Source of the DNA: Cladobotryum mycophilum
Taxonomy: Eukaryota > Ascomycota > Sordariomycetes > Hypocreales > Hypocreaceae
Length of the DNA: 64,000 bases
Direction of reading: 5' to 3'
Assembly (NCBI GenBank): GCA_036429605.1
Contig: JAVFKD010000010.1
Location: 868,001 to 932,000, forward strand
The notes beneath the pieces are model-generated. The model did not search any database, was not told where the DNA came from, and saw nothing but the letters and a program-made list of their open reading frames with translations. The translations under genes were made by a program, and so were the position numbers. Shown one piece after another: positions 22,145 to 33,986 of this stretch. The stretch's first letter is position 1. Each line of letters starts with the position of its first letter.

Positions 22145-25080
22145 TCACCTAGCACCGCCGCCTTGTCTGTCTGTCTGTCTGTTTGTTCGTCCGTCCTTAT
22201 CGGACAACATTACACAAACTGGAGATCACCGTGTTTCACGCCTGGGCCGGCCCCGCCGTTGGTACGACATTTCGTCAAATTGTTTTTGTAACGATACCCC
22301 CGCTACTTTTTTGCATTGCGTTTGCACACCAAGCATCTGGGCCAGGATCACGGCCTGGTCCGTGAGAAGGACAAAAGAGAAGCTTTGCCCTTTGCTGCTA
22401 TTTTTACACCAAACTTTTTTAATCCTTTCCTTGTTTTTTTTTCATCTTTTCTTCTTCTTGGCTCGGAGTTGTGGAGACAAAGGGACTACATAAAAAAAGA
22501 GAATGGGGCGGCACTCTTTTGCTTGTTTACTGGTTTTGGATGATTTTTGTTTTGTTTGCTAGAACATTTGCTTATCGGATGATGGCATAGAAACCTAGCT
22601 TAAACATTGGGCTTTTGTTGTACGCTTGAGTTTGGGTTTTATTAGTTGAGCATTGCATTTTACATGAGGGCTGGGTGCATGCCGATGGGAACTTTCGGCA
22701 TTGCTTTTGAATGGAAATGCATACACTTTTTGCTGTTACTTTTTTCTTTCTTTTTTTACGAGATATTATGTTAGAGATCAATGATATGGGGAAAGCCAAG
22801 ACCTACATTTGGATGCCTTTTTTGTGCCTCTTTTTTCGGTAATGTGTTGTCGATCTTATACCAAGTTTGTATGAGGATTGGATGATTGACTCAATAAGTG
22901 GGGTAGCATTGTAGGGCGACACATGGCACCACGCATTCCGGAATTAGAAATTAATGTGTCCAGGAGAAATTGGAGGAAATGGCAAGAAGAAGAGAAAATA
23001 GAAGAATGACGAGGGAAACAACAGACACAAAACCTGTCTTGCCGTGATCAGCGTTTCCAATGTTTGATCCCCGCCCCCCCCCCTTTGTTTGGCAAAGTGT
23101 GGTAATACAGAGACGATCAACTCTAGACCGGCCTTATAAATGGTTCGGAATAGGGCCGGTCTTGGAGACGCCGAGACCAAGTAGATTGAGCTGGAAAGAA
23201 GTTGCATTTCAGGCAAACATGGCTTGAACCCTGATTTGTTGGACTTGGGGCAGGGGGAGGGGGGCAGCTAATGTTGTTGAATGCCTGATATTGGCCGATG
23301 ACGGAGAGGCGAATCATGGCTTTGTGGTTGCTCATTCGGAGGGTATAGTTATGATATGGTTTATGCTGCTATAATATTTGGCCTGTTTGTTGTTTTGCAC
23401 AATGAAGGTTTGCTTACTGAGGCCAGATACATATACGGAAGAACACCTTGAATGTCAACAAGCAAGGAGATGCCCTAATGTTGTCATACGTGATAAAGTT
23501 GGTAATCTGGCGCCACATATGCGGGTGGATAATTTAATACAATGTAATGTACAGAGAACATCCGGTTGCATAGTGAGTTGACGCTGTATTATTATTCGGA
23601 TGGTTTTTCGAGTCATGTTTCTTTTTTCTTTTCTTTCAGCAGAGCGAGCCATGGCACAGAACAGTATGTGTCATACGCTGTGCATTATTTTGATGCCCAT
23701 GTATGTAGTAAAAAGAGGCATTTTACCCATGGAATGAGACAATAACGACAAGTCATTGCATCTGATAGATATGACTCAAAGATGGAACGGACGTATTGCA
23801 GGGAGGTTATCGTGAGGTTGTTCACGGGCGGATGGTGTCACTGTCACCGTCACTGGTTGCTTCGTTGCCTCCCCGCATAGACCCACCGACTAACTTGGGT
23901 GCAAGGTCCACCGCATGGGAATCTTGGGTGCATTGACGTAAGTATATGTGTATGTACGGTACGCACGTAGGGGGTAAGTCATTTGAATCCATGGATGTCA
24001 GATGTCGAATGCGTGATAAGGAAGGGAAAAGGGGGGGGTGAAGAACAAGGGAAGCTGACTAGAATCTCGTATTAATTCCTTTCACGATGATAATAATCAC
24101 CATGCTGCCTTTCTGATTTGGAGCATGTAGGGTAGTAGGTATGAAATGTGTCGTACGTACAAGCAACTACTTAGGTACCTGTACTTTATAGCCAACGATT
24201 GAAGCCATTATTAGCCAGGCACAGTGAATAGATGATTCACGACCTACACTTCAACTCGCGCAAAGTGAAACCAAAAACAAGTACCATCGAGAGCTTACAC
24301 TCTTGTAAAGTGTATGTATATCCATCTAGCATGGGGATTAGATCCACCATCAATTCCCGCCTCCGTTTTAGCCTCCTTCTGCTATTCTCCGTTCAGAGAT
24401 GCCTCATTGGCCCTCTCATTGCACCTCCTGACCATTTATCTCGCCCACAGACCAGTTCCCCCCAGTCCAGTCCAGCCCAAGCCCGAACTTGACAATCTTG
24501 GTTCGACGGATGGACAAGAACCACGTTGCAACATTCAGAAGCGAACTAAAAATATAGTGACAGTGACAGTGACAGTGAGAGCCCATTCAAGCTGGTCGTC
24601 TAACCTAACAGAGCTGCCCCTCGGTTGCCCCTCGTCCGCCACCTTTGTGCGCCAACCCCGCCATCCCTCCCTAAAAGCAAAAAAAGAGCATCGTCGTCAT
24701 CACCATCATCATCCATCGTCCATCAACGACGAACTCCAATTTCTTTTTCAAACTGGCTTATCTGGCATTTTTATTTTTTGTTCAGCTCGCTTACAACTTG
24801 TGATTTATTTTGCAAGAAATCCCACCCATTGACAGAAACAAACAAGCAAGAGAGAGCTCGAGACTTTGGAAGCAAAGGTAAATCAATAAAAAAAGGCAAG
24901 GTAGCAAAGAATCAATCTCACTGCCACCACCCCTTCCTCTTTTTATTACGCGCCGTCCAATGCAAAACAAGGTCACGCGGCAGCCTTCTTATGCCCACTG
25001 CTACCACTTTTGAAAGGTGAGTTTATAGTGCATACTCCATTCTGTCCATCCATGCACGTTATTCCATACCCATGCACGTA

Positions 25081-25111
25081 TTCATTCATTCATTCATTCA
25101 TTCATTCATTC
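25081..25111. repeat. TTCA microsatellite
   Basis: Nearly eight TTCA units lie in the probable leader or promoter region of the gene at 25879. Confidence 0.9.
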
Positions 25112-25812
25112 TCCGGACTCGGTCTATCAAAAAATAACTGTATGTATTATTACCGTACAGAGATTATTACCTATGTATGACTTTACATGCTACTTACCTC
25201 TGCAGTGGTGCTATGGATGCTCCATGTTCTGATTTACCCCACTTCCCTCCTCCCACTCCCCCTCGGCTGCGGATCTACTGCTAACTATTAGCTGGAGCCC
25301 TTTTGATACTTTGCGTCAGTTCAATTCAGGCAGCCTCAGGTTCCCTGTCTGCGACAACCACAGGCAACAAGTTCAGCCGCCCTGGAACTCTACTCTCTCT
25401 CTTGGACGGGTGGACGGATGGATGGATGGATGGATCCGATCCAAGCTTAACACTTTCGCCATTTTCGCCATTTCCCACTTCCGTGTCCATGTCCATGTCC
25501 ATTTAATCTTTTATTCCCATTCATCCATCAGCTTAACTTGGCACCGTGTGCTTCCTTTGCAGCAGCTGGGTTTTGTTGTTTTCCCGCTTCCTTCATCTTT
25601 ACTTTGCCTCTTGAAACTCTGATTTGGGTCTGCTTCCCTCTACATGGTGGTTAGTTCTTTCATGCTTTTCTCGCTCGAGCTTCCTCCGATCTCGTCTTCC
25701 TCCTCCTCATCTTAACAGCGTCACATCATTCCGTTTACCTACCTACCTATTTACTTGCTCACAACCTGAATAATCACCTTCCTCCCACCTCCCGCCTCCT
25801 CCTCCGTCGCTT

Positions 25813-25872
25813 ATGAAGCTTACCTGCCTGCGTTGTGGTATCCTTCATGGCACGCCGACGAGCTACCTATAA
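25813..25872 (+). promoter_or_regulatory. Upstream ORF of 19 codons
   Basis: ATG at 25813 opens a 19-codon frame (MKLTCLRCGILHG...) that stops with TAA at 25870-25872, only 6 bp before the first ATG of the main frame at 25879. A uORF this close to the start would be expected to reduce initiation at 25879 and favour the next in-frame ATG at 25915. This is inference from position only. Confidence 0.5.
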
Positions 25873-25878
25873 TTTGAT

Positions 25879-27816
25879 ATGACGTGGTCCCCAACTGACC
25901 ATTTCCACCTCGTTATGGAACAGCAGAAGCAAAAGCAGCCGTCCGATTCGTCGCCACCTCCGCAGCCTGCTATTCGTCGAGATAACAACATCTCCACCCG
26001 CCAAATCAACCTCTCAGCCTCTACTCCTCTGCGACCCTCGACTCCGCCGCCGTCATCCCAGACAAGCCCAAATCTCTGGGCATCAGAACCGACCCTTCGA
26101 TTCCCCCGCCCACAGGGAAATACAAAGCTTGCTAGTTGGGTGTCCAGCAGCAACCCGGACATCATGCATTCAGAACCGACCGACGACTCCGGCCTGGCCG
26201 AGTCCACATACGAAATCATTTCCGCCGCCAACACCGATACCGAGGAGCAGGACGACCAGTACACCGAGTCCATTAGTGAATCGGTTGGCTCTCTCGACTT
26301 CCATCGCCCCGACGACGTTCACAGCTTAGCCGGGACCGAACACACATACGACGAAGAGGAGTCTGTTCCCGACGATGACGATTCATACCGAGCTGAGACA
26401 CCGTTTCAGGACGAGGACGATGAAGAGGATGACGAAGAAGAAGATGATATGCATGAAGATACCATAATGGCCTCGCAGACATCGGATGCTGCTGTCGAGT
26501 CCCTGTCCGACTCTGAACACGAAGCCCGTTCCCGATGTTCCTTGGAGTATACTCAACAGAGTCTAGGGACCCCTTCGCTCCCCACCCCGGAGGCGAGTCG
26601 AGTACTAGTGGCACCCCCGCCCAAAGGCTTCAAGGCAAATTGGAACAAGAAGGTGAAGAGATTCTGGGAGATTGAAACCCAAATCAAAGACTACGTCATG
26701 GAAGCAGCCTCTGCAGCGCTTCCGGGCTGCATGTTTATCCTCACCTTTGCGCTGATACTCCAACTTGTTCACACCCCCAAACAAGTCCCCTCTGTTGTAC
26801 CTGAGGCTTCACCCATCATTGCGATAACCACCACCACCACAACCTTTACCACCACAGCTGCTTACTCACCCACCAGCACCGGCACCAGCACCAGTACCAG
26901 CACCAGCACCAGTTCCATCATTCAACCTAGCCCATCCTCTGCCGGTGCTGTGGGCTTGATCCCTGTCGGCGATGTTGTTTCTGATGAGTGGCTCTTTGGC
27001 GCCAACAAACCCGCCATCTCCTTCACAGTTCAGTCGCAGCATGACATTCTGGTTCACATACCTCGAAAAATTAAAAACACATGGCAGACAAAGAGCTGCC
27101 TCACTCTAACGGCCAAGAGAGACGATACTCTTGTGGACACTACCATGTCTTCTGTAGACGAGGGCATCATCGTCAAATTTGCCAAGAAAGATGTCCATGG
27201 GGTTGTTACCCTTTTCCTAGAGGCTACATGCCGACCCAAGGTTCACAAAGTGGTTAAGGTCCACTTTGGCAAGGGAATCATGGAGGGTGCCTTGGAAATG
27301 ACCAAGAGCCTCGCGCAGGACCTCTCTAAGCTTGTACCCGCTACTGCCCAGGAGGCGGAGCGGCGTCTTGCAGACGCGAAACGGTCATTGGACTCGGTCT
27401 GCCAGAATGTCTGCCAGAATGTCCAATCCGCCTCGGAGTCGGTGGCCAAGAACGTTGGAGCTACCATTTCGGAAACCCGACAGAACCTAGAGGATATCGC
27501 ATCAGAAGCTATTACCCAGGTCAAGGCTGCCCAACAGCAGGTTTCGGACCAGCTCTCGGAACAGCTTTCCAAGGTGCAGGATTTCCAAAACACACTACAG
27601 CTCCAACTTTTGGACGCACAGATTTCCGCGAAGCTCTGGTGGCTGCAAGCTACTGGCCGACAAGAGGAACGCGAAGATTACCAGCGCAAGGCTAAAACCT
27701 TTGTCGCTAAGAAACAGGCAGCCGCCATTGAGCAGAGCCGAGTGAGAAGGCATCTTTTCGAGGAGCAGCCAGCCAAGCCGGTGCCACGACCTTGGTGGTC
27801 GAGGAACAAGGCCTGA
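25879..27816 (+). CDS. Acidic single-pass membrane protein, unknown function
   Basis: I do not recognise the family. The intronless frame encodes 645 residues. Residues 1-270 are disordered, Ser/Pro-rich and then strongly acidic (DEDDEEDDEEEDD near 187). One membrane segment lies at about 280-298 (CMFILTFALILQLV). It is followed by a Thr/Ser linker (TGTSTSTSTSTSS near 335) and a probable folded region at about 360-460. The C-terminal 170 residues are helical and amphipathic, rich in Ala/Gln/Ser with repeated VCQN, VQSASESV and VSDQLSEQLSKV patterns, ending in basic residues. This suggests a membrane-anchored coiled-coil or tethering protein, which is inference. The true start may be the second Met (residue 13, MEQQKQ), since a uORF ends 6 bp before the first. 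Confidence 0.8.
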   Translation: MTWSPTDHFHLVMEQQKQKQPSDSSPPPQPAIRRDNNISTRQINLSASTPLRPSTPPPSSQTSPNLWASEPTLRFPRPQGNTKLASWVSSSNPDIMHSEPTDDSGLAESTYEIISAANTDTEEQDDQYTESISESVGSLDFHRPDDVHSLAGTEHTYDEEESVPDDDDSYRAETPFQDEDDEEDDEEEDDMHEDTIMASQTSDAAVESLSDSEHEARSRCSLEYTQQSLGTPSLPTPEASRVLVAPPPKGFKANWNKKVKRFWEIETQIKDYVMEAASAALPGCMFILTFALILQLVHTPKQVPSVVPEASPIIAITTTTTTFTTTAAYSPTSTGTSTSTSTSTSSIIQPSPSSAGAVGLIPVGDVVSDEWLFGANKPAISFTVQSQHDILVHIPRKIKNTWQTKSCLTLTAKRDDTLVDTTMSSVDEGIIVKFAKKDVHGVVTLFLEATCRPKVHKVVKVHFGKGIMEGALEMTKSLAQDLSKLVPATAQEAERRLADAKRSLDSVCQNVCQNVQSASESVAKNVGATISETRQNLEDIASEAITQVKAAQQQVSDQLSEQLSKVQDFQNTLQLQLLDAQISAKLWWLQATGRQEEREDYQRKAKTFVAKKQAAAIEQSRVRRHLFEEQPAKPVPRPWWSRNKA

Positions 27817-29066
27817 AGCGACGGCGGGATGCAATCATGGAATGAATGATTTTGCATTTTTAACATGGCTAGCGGATTGGGAAACGGTAAGGTAACGAAC
27901 GGTTGGAGTTTTATGGAAATTGGAGTTTTAAGGCTTTCTTTTCTTTATAGTTGCTATCTGGAGGAATAGGCTCTTTTTAATTGTGCACTACTACTACTAC
28001 TATCCTGTCTTTTCCATATTGGTATAAACGAGGTAATTTGGTCGATGGCTTGGTGACATTGACAAAAGCAATACAGAGCTATTGGTTGTACGATGTATGA
28101 ATCATGATGGGGATTATATGTAACGTGATGATTACGATGATGATGATGACAATAGAAGAAGGGTTTCTCCAACACAGGAAGATATAACATGATCTAAGCT
28201 ACTTATATTACCTACATGAACTTGAATCCCACTTGAGGTGAAGCGGTGAAACGGCGCCACGGTTCGAGCGCAATGCAATCATGTTCTGGTGATATAGGAT
28301 GAATAAACAAACAGAGCTGGCGGCATCTGCGGAAAATCAACAGGATAATTACAATGTACCCCGTGGAGGTTGCGATATATTGTTTCGCTGTGGAGTCTAT
28401 CCGGGTCACGGTCACAGGATGTGCCAGATCGAGCAACCAAAGGACCCTTGTGCCCCTGAGCAAGGCGTCATTCATCCAACAAGTCAAGAAATGGAGGGCT
28501 GGGTCTACCTGCTTTCACACGTGCCAGTGCGGGTGGCTCATCTCACTCAGTGGTACTCTGCCCTCCACAAAAAGTACACTTGCAGCAAATAATGGTAGTA
28601 GAGTGACTTTGAGCTTCTAACAGTGTTGACTTGGGTTGCCAAACAGGTTGTTCCCCAATCAGAGAGTGTGTTGGTCGCTGCTAATTTTGGGGGGAGGGGA
28701 GGGGGAGACCAGTTATCGTTCTGGCCCCCCTCCCCTCGCCGCCACTGCTAAGAAAACGACTAAGGTACTAATGGATGGGGAGGGGCACTGGCAAGGCAAG
28801 GCCAAGCTAACTATAGGTACTTATTTCGCTGCCCACTTTCTGGGCGAAAAGGCAACCCCTCGCAACGAACTACCAATCTTTTTCAACACATCCCACCAAG
28901 GCACAAGGCATTACCAGGCATTAAAAAAAAAACTTGAACCACCCTTTTTTCTGCGACAGCGCTTCGTGGATCGAATCAACAATAGCATAATTCTTGTGAG
29001 TTTTTTCTTCTTCTTCTTCTTCTCCCCCCTTTCTTTTTTCTATTGATACGCGAGAATATTTGTTTG

Positions 29067-29154
<88 letters not shown>

Positions 29155-29353
29155 GGAGAGTTTGATATTTTTTTCTTTCCCTTTTGGTTGTGGCGGGGGA
29201 GAGGAAGAAGAGGAGGGGAGACAAGAACAAATCTGCGCTGGGAGGTGTTTTTTGGGCTTCGATGGCTAACGACGGGAGGGGTTTTCCCTTATCCTGATAG
29301 GAAGTTTATTTATTTTTTTGATATCCCGAGTTACAACTCACCGTTAAATCAAC
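27817..29353. other. Intergenic region upstream of RanBP1
   Basis: No gene is supported. It holds the 3' flank of the acidic membrane-protein gene and the promoter or leader of the RanBP1 gene, dominated by an 80-bp GA tract at 29072-29151 and CTT repeats just before it. Confidence 0.55.
29072..29151. repeat. AG dinucleotide tract of about 40 units
   Basis: An uninterrupted AG/GA run of about 80 bp ends about 200 bp before the RanBP1 start codon. It is the longest perfect repeat in the window and is polypurine, so it has triplex-forming potential. It may lie in the promoter or 5' leader. Confidence 0.95.
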
Positions 29354-30446
29354 ATGTCTTCCACCGACGCTACCGAGCCCAAGGTCGAGGCCACCAAGCC
29401 CGCCGAGGTATGCCTATATTTCCACCACCGTTTCTTCGGGAACTGGCGGTTTCAGTCCGTGGGAAGTTGTATGGCTAACGAAACTATTTTCAGGCTACCT
29501 CCTCCATTACCACCTCCGCCGTTTTCTCCATGTTCGGTGGTGGCGAGAAGAAGGAAAAGAAGTCGGATGAGGACCGCGGCGATAACTCTGGCAGCGCCAA
29601 GGCTCAGCGTGAGCGCGAGCAGGAGGCCAAGGCTGGTGACGAGGTCGGTTCAAACTACAGAGACAACATTAGTCGCATACACAAACAAACCCCCCAAACA
29701 AAATACTGACATGCATACTCCAGGCTGACGAGGCTCCCGAGAGCGAGGATGTCCACTTCGAGCCCGTTATCAAGCTGACCGAAAAGGTCGATGTCAAGAC
29801 CAACGAGGAGTCCGAGGACCAGCTCCTCAAGATGCGCGCCAAGCTGTTCCGATTCTTCAAGGCGGGCGAGAAGGGTGCTACTGAGAACGAGTGGAAGGAG
29901 CGTGGAACTGGCGACGTCCGACTGCTCAAGCACAAGGAGAACGGAAAGATTAGACTGGTTATGCGTCGCGACAAGACCCTCAAGGTCTGCGCCAACCACT
30001 ACGGTACGTCGTCCCCACTACCCCCATTTCCGCTGACCTCCGAGTCTGTTGCGCTTTGATAGAATATCGAGCAAGGGTTTTATTTATTTATTTTTCTCTT
30101 ACTGACTAGTGCAATAGTTGTCCCGGAGATCAAGCTCGCGCCAAATGTTGGATCTGACCGAAGCTGGGTTTGGACTGCGGCCGCCGATGTGAGCGAGGGT
30201 GAACCCGAGGCCATGACTCTGGCCATTCGATTTGGCAACTCCGATTGTACGTCCCCCCCGGCCATATACGTTTTGTTGACAAGAAAGGGTGCCAAATGCT
30301 AACACGGAATCATTTTTTCAGTGGCCAACGAGTTCAAGACTGCCTTTGAGAAGGCTCAGTCCGAAACCGAGGAGCTCTTCAAGAAGAGCGGGAAGAAGGC
30401 AGAGGAGGGGGAGAAGGAGGAGGATAACAAGGAAGAGGCCGCTTAA
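29354..30446 (+). CDS. YRB1: Ran-binding protein 1 (RanBP1/Yrb1)
   Basis: This cytosolic Ran-GTP binder helps RanGAP hydrolyse GTP and releases export and import complexes. Five exons (29354-29407, 29494-29643, 29724-30003, 30118-30246, 30322-30446) encode 245 residues. After a short acidic N-terminus and a Lys/Glu-rich linker, the Ran-binding domain covers about residues 75-215. It contains HFEPVIKL, RAKLFRFF, EWKERGTGDVRLLKHKE, RLVMRRDKTLKVCANH and GSDRSWVWTAAD, all hallmarks of the family, with IRFGN near the end. The tail is acidic and Lys-rich. All four introns are GT-AG. Intron 1 falls inside the variable N-terminus. Confidence 0.95.
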
Positions 30447-32899
30447 GCTTGGATTTCTTGTGGATTTATCAAAGCAGTGTGGCCAATGCTCGCTCCCTCA
30501 CCACGTCCCCCCCGTTCCCCCGTCCGTCCTCGTCTCGACACTCATCGACGTTTGTCAGAAAACGTAACCGATATTTGCAACCTTGAATCACTCCATTCCC
30601 CTTCCCCAAGATCCCCCCGCAACGACAACACTCACTCACCCACTCCCTTCAACTACTTGTACTACACTTGAGCCGATTTTGTCGGAAGGAAATTGATCCA
30701 AGACACAAAGACCGGAGAGTGCTGTGTGGGAAAGGCACCAAGTGGTGTTTCCCCCATTTGAACAAGAGGTAGTTTGCACACACAAAGGAGCAGCGCAACA
30801 AAACAGCAGGCCCACGAATGCTAGCCCCCCCAAAGTAAAAGAAAATAAAATATGAAAAAAAAAATTAGATAGTAAATTGTGCTGTGCCTTGTCTCGTCAG
30901 GTGGTGAAGGTGAATATGTTGATTGTTTCTGGAGTCTATTCCTTGCTCTTCTCTATGTACGCGTTTGATGCCTACATATATATACCTGAAATTGATGATG
31001 ATATTGGAGCAATAAAATATTGTCAAATTGCAACGCAGTTCTGTTATCTATTTTATTAGAAGGCGGCCGCTTTTGATAGGGAGGGAGCTATCTGTTAATT
31101 TTGGGGATGATGTACTCCGTACAGGTACATAAGCTGGGGGTAATTTCGCTCCCTGAGCGTGGTAATAAGGATGGGCTGACGGGGTGTTGCAGATCACGCC
31201 AAGAGGAGTTGTGAAGGGATATAATACAAGCAAGCATCATGTATGCAAAGGGGGTAGGTAGATGCTTGTATAGACATTTCGTGCATAATTCCTTACATCC
31301 ATCTACTTGTACTAGTATCGACCTATTATTGCTGGAGTATGGAGGACGGAGTCGATTTTTCATTCATGTTCGTCATGGTCGCGATTTAAGTTAGCACAAG
31401 GTTTGGGCTTGGGACAAGCCACATGGCACAAGGGTTGGGGTTGGATAGAATTGTGGCTTGGGAGGGTACTGTCTGGTTCGGTTCAGTTCCAGTCCAGGGA
31501 GGCCAGGCCAGGTCAGGCCGCAAGCAGTGGAAAACAGACACTGGCACAGGCGCTGGCAGAGGCAGAGGCAGCACAGGCAGGCAGATGGGTAGGTACCTAG
31601 TAGGGGGAGAGAGAGAGCCCGAGAGAGAAAAAAAGAGAGGCGAGCAAGGGTGACGGGGCGACCTGCGCTGGTGCTAAAATGACGGCGGACCCTACAAAAA
31701 AAAACAAGTGGGTAACCAAGAAAAAAAGGGAAGAAAGAACCTGGGAGGGTCGGGTCGGAGAGAGGAAGAGAGAGCCTCAGCCTTTACACGTCCTTTCACT
31801 CTCACCAACAAAGGGATCCATTTACAATCAGGCTCTCTCTCTCTCTTCCACTCACGCACTCACTCATTCGCTCCCTCTCTCTCTTGTTCTACACAGAGAA
31901 AGGACGGCCCCCCTTCCCCTCTCCATCGACTTTGTCAAACGTATTTGTTCACACACACGCACACAAGCACACACGTCCCTCCCTCACCAACCCCCCTCCT
32001 CCTCTCTCTCAATCTATCCAGCTTATCATTTTGTTCTATTTTATTTTGTCCACGGCCGAGGTTTCTGGTGAACTAATTTTTTTTTGATTCATCCGACACG
32101 AAGAGAACGCGCGTTTTTGCTGTGGGATTTCTTTCTTATTCTTTGTTATTCCTTTGTTCATCGCTCTTGTAACGGAGTCTTTTTTTCTTCTCCTTTTCTT
32201 TCTTTGTTTCTTTGCCACGGGTGTTTACGTCTTTTGTATTTTTTATTTTTTTATTGAAAAGAGGAGGAAATAAGACGAAGAAGAGAGAGATTGAGAAGTC
32301 ATGTTGGTCGAAGTAAGTGATCAATTCCCTTTTCTTTTCATCGTATTCCAATGTTTCTTCTTCTTCAATCTTTCTGCGTTTTTTCTTTTCTTTCTTTTTT
32401 TTGCGAGTACTGCGCTTTTGGAAAGAAATCAGTGTGTGAAGGAGGATGGAAAAGACTGGTGGTGATGGTTGGTGGTGATTGGCGTGTGGTGGTGATGGGA
32501 TCGGGACGTGGCACGCAGCAAAAAAAGAAAAAAAAAGAAAAAAAAGAGGAGAGAGAGAGAGAGGGAGCGAGAGCGAGAAACGAAGTGCACGCAGTTTCTT
32601 CTCTGGGACTGCCAGCCAGCTGCGGATGGGATCGCAAGCAACTGTCTGCCAGCTGCAGAACCTGGCAGGCAGCTGCCATGGTCTTTTGTTTTGGTTTCCC
32701 AAACATTTCACGTTGAACTACACTGCATTGTTTTTTTCTTTCTCGCTCTCGCTCTCGTGTTCTTTTGTTGCATTCACATTTCCAAGCGGTCGACTTTTCG
32801 TCAACAACACGTTGCGTTCAACTTGCGTGCACTTTTGGAGGATAATCTGAATCATCATCATCAAACCATCCAAAACAACAAAGAGAGTTCTTTGTCGCC
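30447..32899. other. Intergenic region and probable TAF14 leader
   Basis: No gene is supported. TACTCCGTA occurs at 31113-31121. From about 31.8 kb the sequence is CT-rich and then AG-rich. An ATG at 32301 followed by a strong donor (GTAAGT at 32313) could be part of a spliced leader of the TAF14 gene, but I cannot assign its acceptor. Confidence 0.5.
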
Positions 32900-33986
32900 A
32901 TGGCACCTCAGACGAGGAAACGGTCGCTTCGCTTTGGCAAAGATGGCCATGTTATTGAGACTGCAGAGACTAACAATATGCAGAGGAAAATCAAGGTTGT
33001 CACTGAGCAACATGTCATGTAAGTCAGCACCCTTTTTTTCGTGTCATGGTTTTATCAAGTTCTAGTCGTTCTGGTGCTGACTGTTGAATCATAGCGACAA
33101 ACCTTCTCCTGTGGCTGAGTTTCCCATGCGGGAATGGAGCTTGAAGTTGTTGCTCTTGGATGAGGATGGCAATGAGCGCCCTGCCGATGTCTTCACCAAG
33201 GTTGTCTACAACCTACATCCCACCTTTGATAACCCTGTTCAAAGTAGGTCTTGGTCTACCATGCGGCATCGTTTTCTACGGCCAATGTGATTTTACTATG
33301 TTTGTTTACTGACAAACATCTTTATTTTTTATTTTTTTACAGCCTTCTCAAAGCCACCCTTCCTCTGCTCCAACGAAGGTTGGGGTGAGTTCGAAATTGG
33401 CATCGACTGCTACACCACGGAAAAGACCAAGCTGGCCCCCATTATTCATGACTTGAATTTCTTGAAGGAAAAGTACGAAGTGACTCACACTGTCACTTTC
33501 AAGAACCCTTCCCAGGCTCTTCAAGAGAGACTTCGAGAAAGCGGCCCACTGCCCTCGGATGAGGATCGTCCCAAGAAGAAGAGTCTGGCGAGCAAGAAGA
33601 GTGCCCAGAAGTTTGACTACGAAAAGATTGCCGAAGCTCTTGAGAAGCTGGAGGAGGAAGACCTGCTCCGTGTCATCCAGCTTATTAACGAGAATAAGGG
33701 ACCGGACACTTATATCAGAAGCGACGTGGAAGGTGAGTAAACCCCCTTTGGCCTTTTTAATGGTCCATGTTCTTTTCATTTGACAAGGAGCTTCCCCCTT
33801 GTTGATGCTTTTTGCGAGCTATAGTGGGTAACCTTTGTGAAGCTGGTGAATTCTCCATCGACCTCTATACGATGCCCGATTTGTTGACGACAAAGCTCTG
33901 GGAGCACCTGGTAAGTTGAAGAGCGTCCTTGGGTGTGCTTGGCGAGACTGACAGTAGTGCAGTCTAAGAAGGGTCTTGTTAGCTAA
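32900..33986 (+). CDS. TAF14: TAF14-type YEATS/ET domain protein
   Basis: Taf14 is a shared nuclear subunit of TFIID, TFIIF and several chromatin complexes; its YEATS domain reads acylated histone H3 lysines. Five exons (32900-33018, 33095-33243, 33343-33732, 33825-33910, 33963-33986) give 255 residues, close to the yeast protein. The YEATS domain (about 30-150) shows REWSLKLLLLDEDG, VVYNLHPTF, KPPFLCSNEGWGEF and HDLNFLKEKYEV. A basic linker (KKKSLASKKSAQK) leads to the C-terminal ET domain (about 180-255) with EALEKLEEEDLLRVIQLI, EFSIDLYTMP and LWEHL. The last exon encodes only seven residues. The first 27 residues are not conserved in families I know, so Met28 (MQRKIKVV) could be an alternative start. 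Confidence 0.92.

Larger units (their letters stand above)
22145..25878. other. Intergenic region before the acidic membrane-protein gene
   Basis: No gene is supported. It contains the 3' flank of the phosducin-like gene, an AGTGAC hexamer repeat at about 24556-24579, a TTCA repeat at 25081-25111 and GGAT repeats near 25411. From about 24.5 kb the DNA is CT-rich and a possible donor (GTGAGT near 25017) suggests a spliced leader for the next gene. Confidence 0.5.

Noticed and set aside
29060..29269. Frames encoding Arg-Glu or Leu-Ser repeats
   Set aside because: Pure translation of the AG dinucleotide tract.
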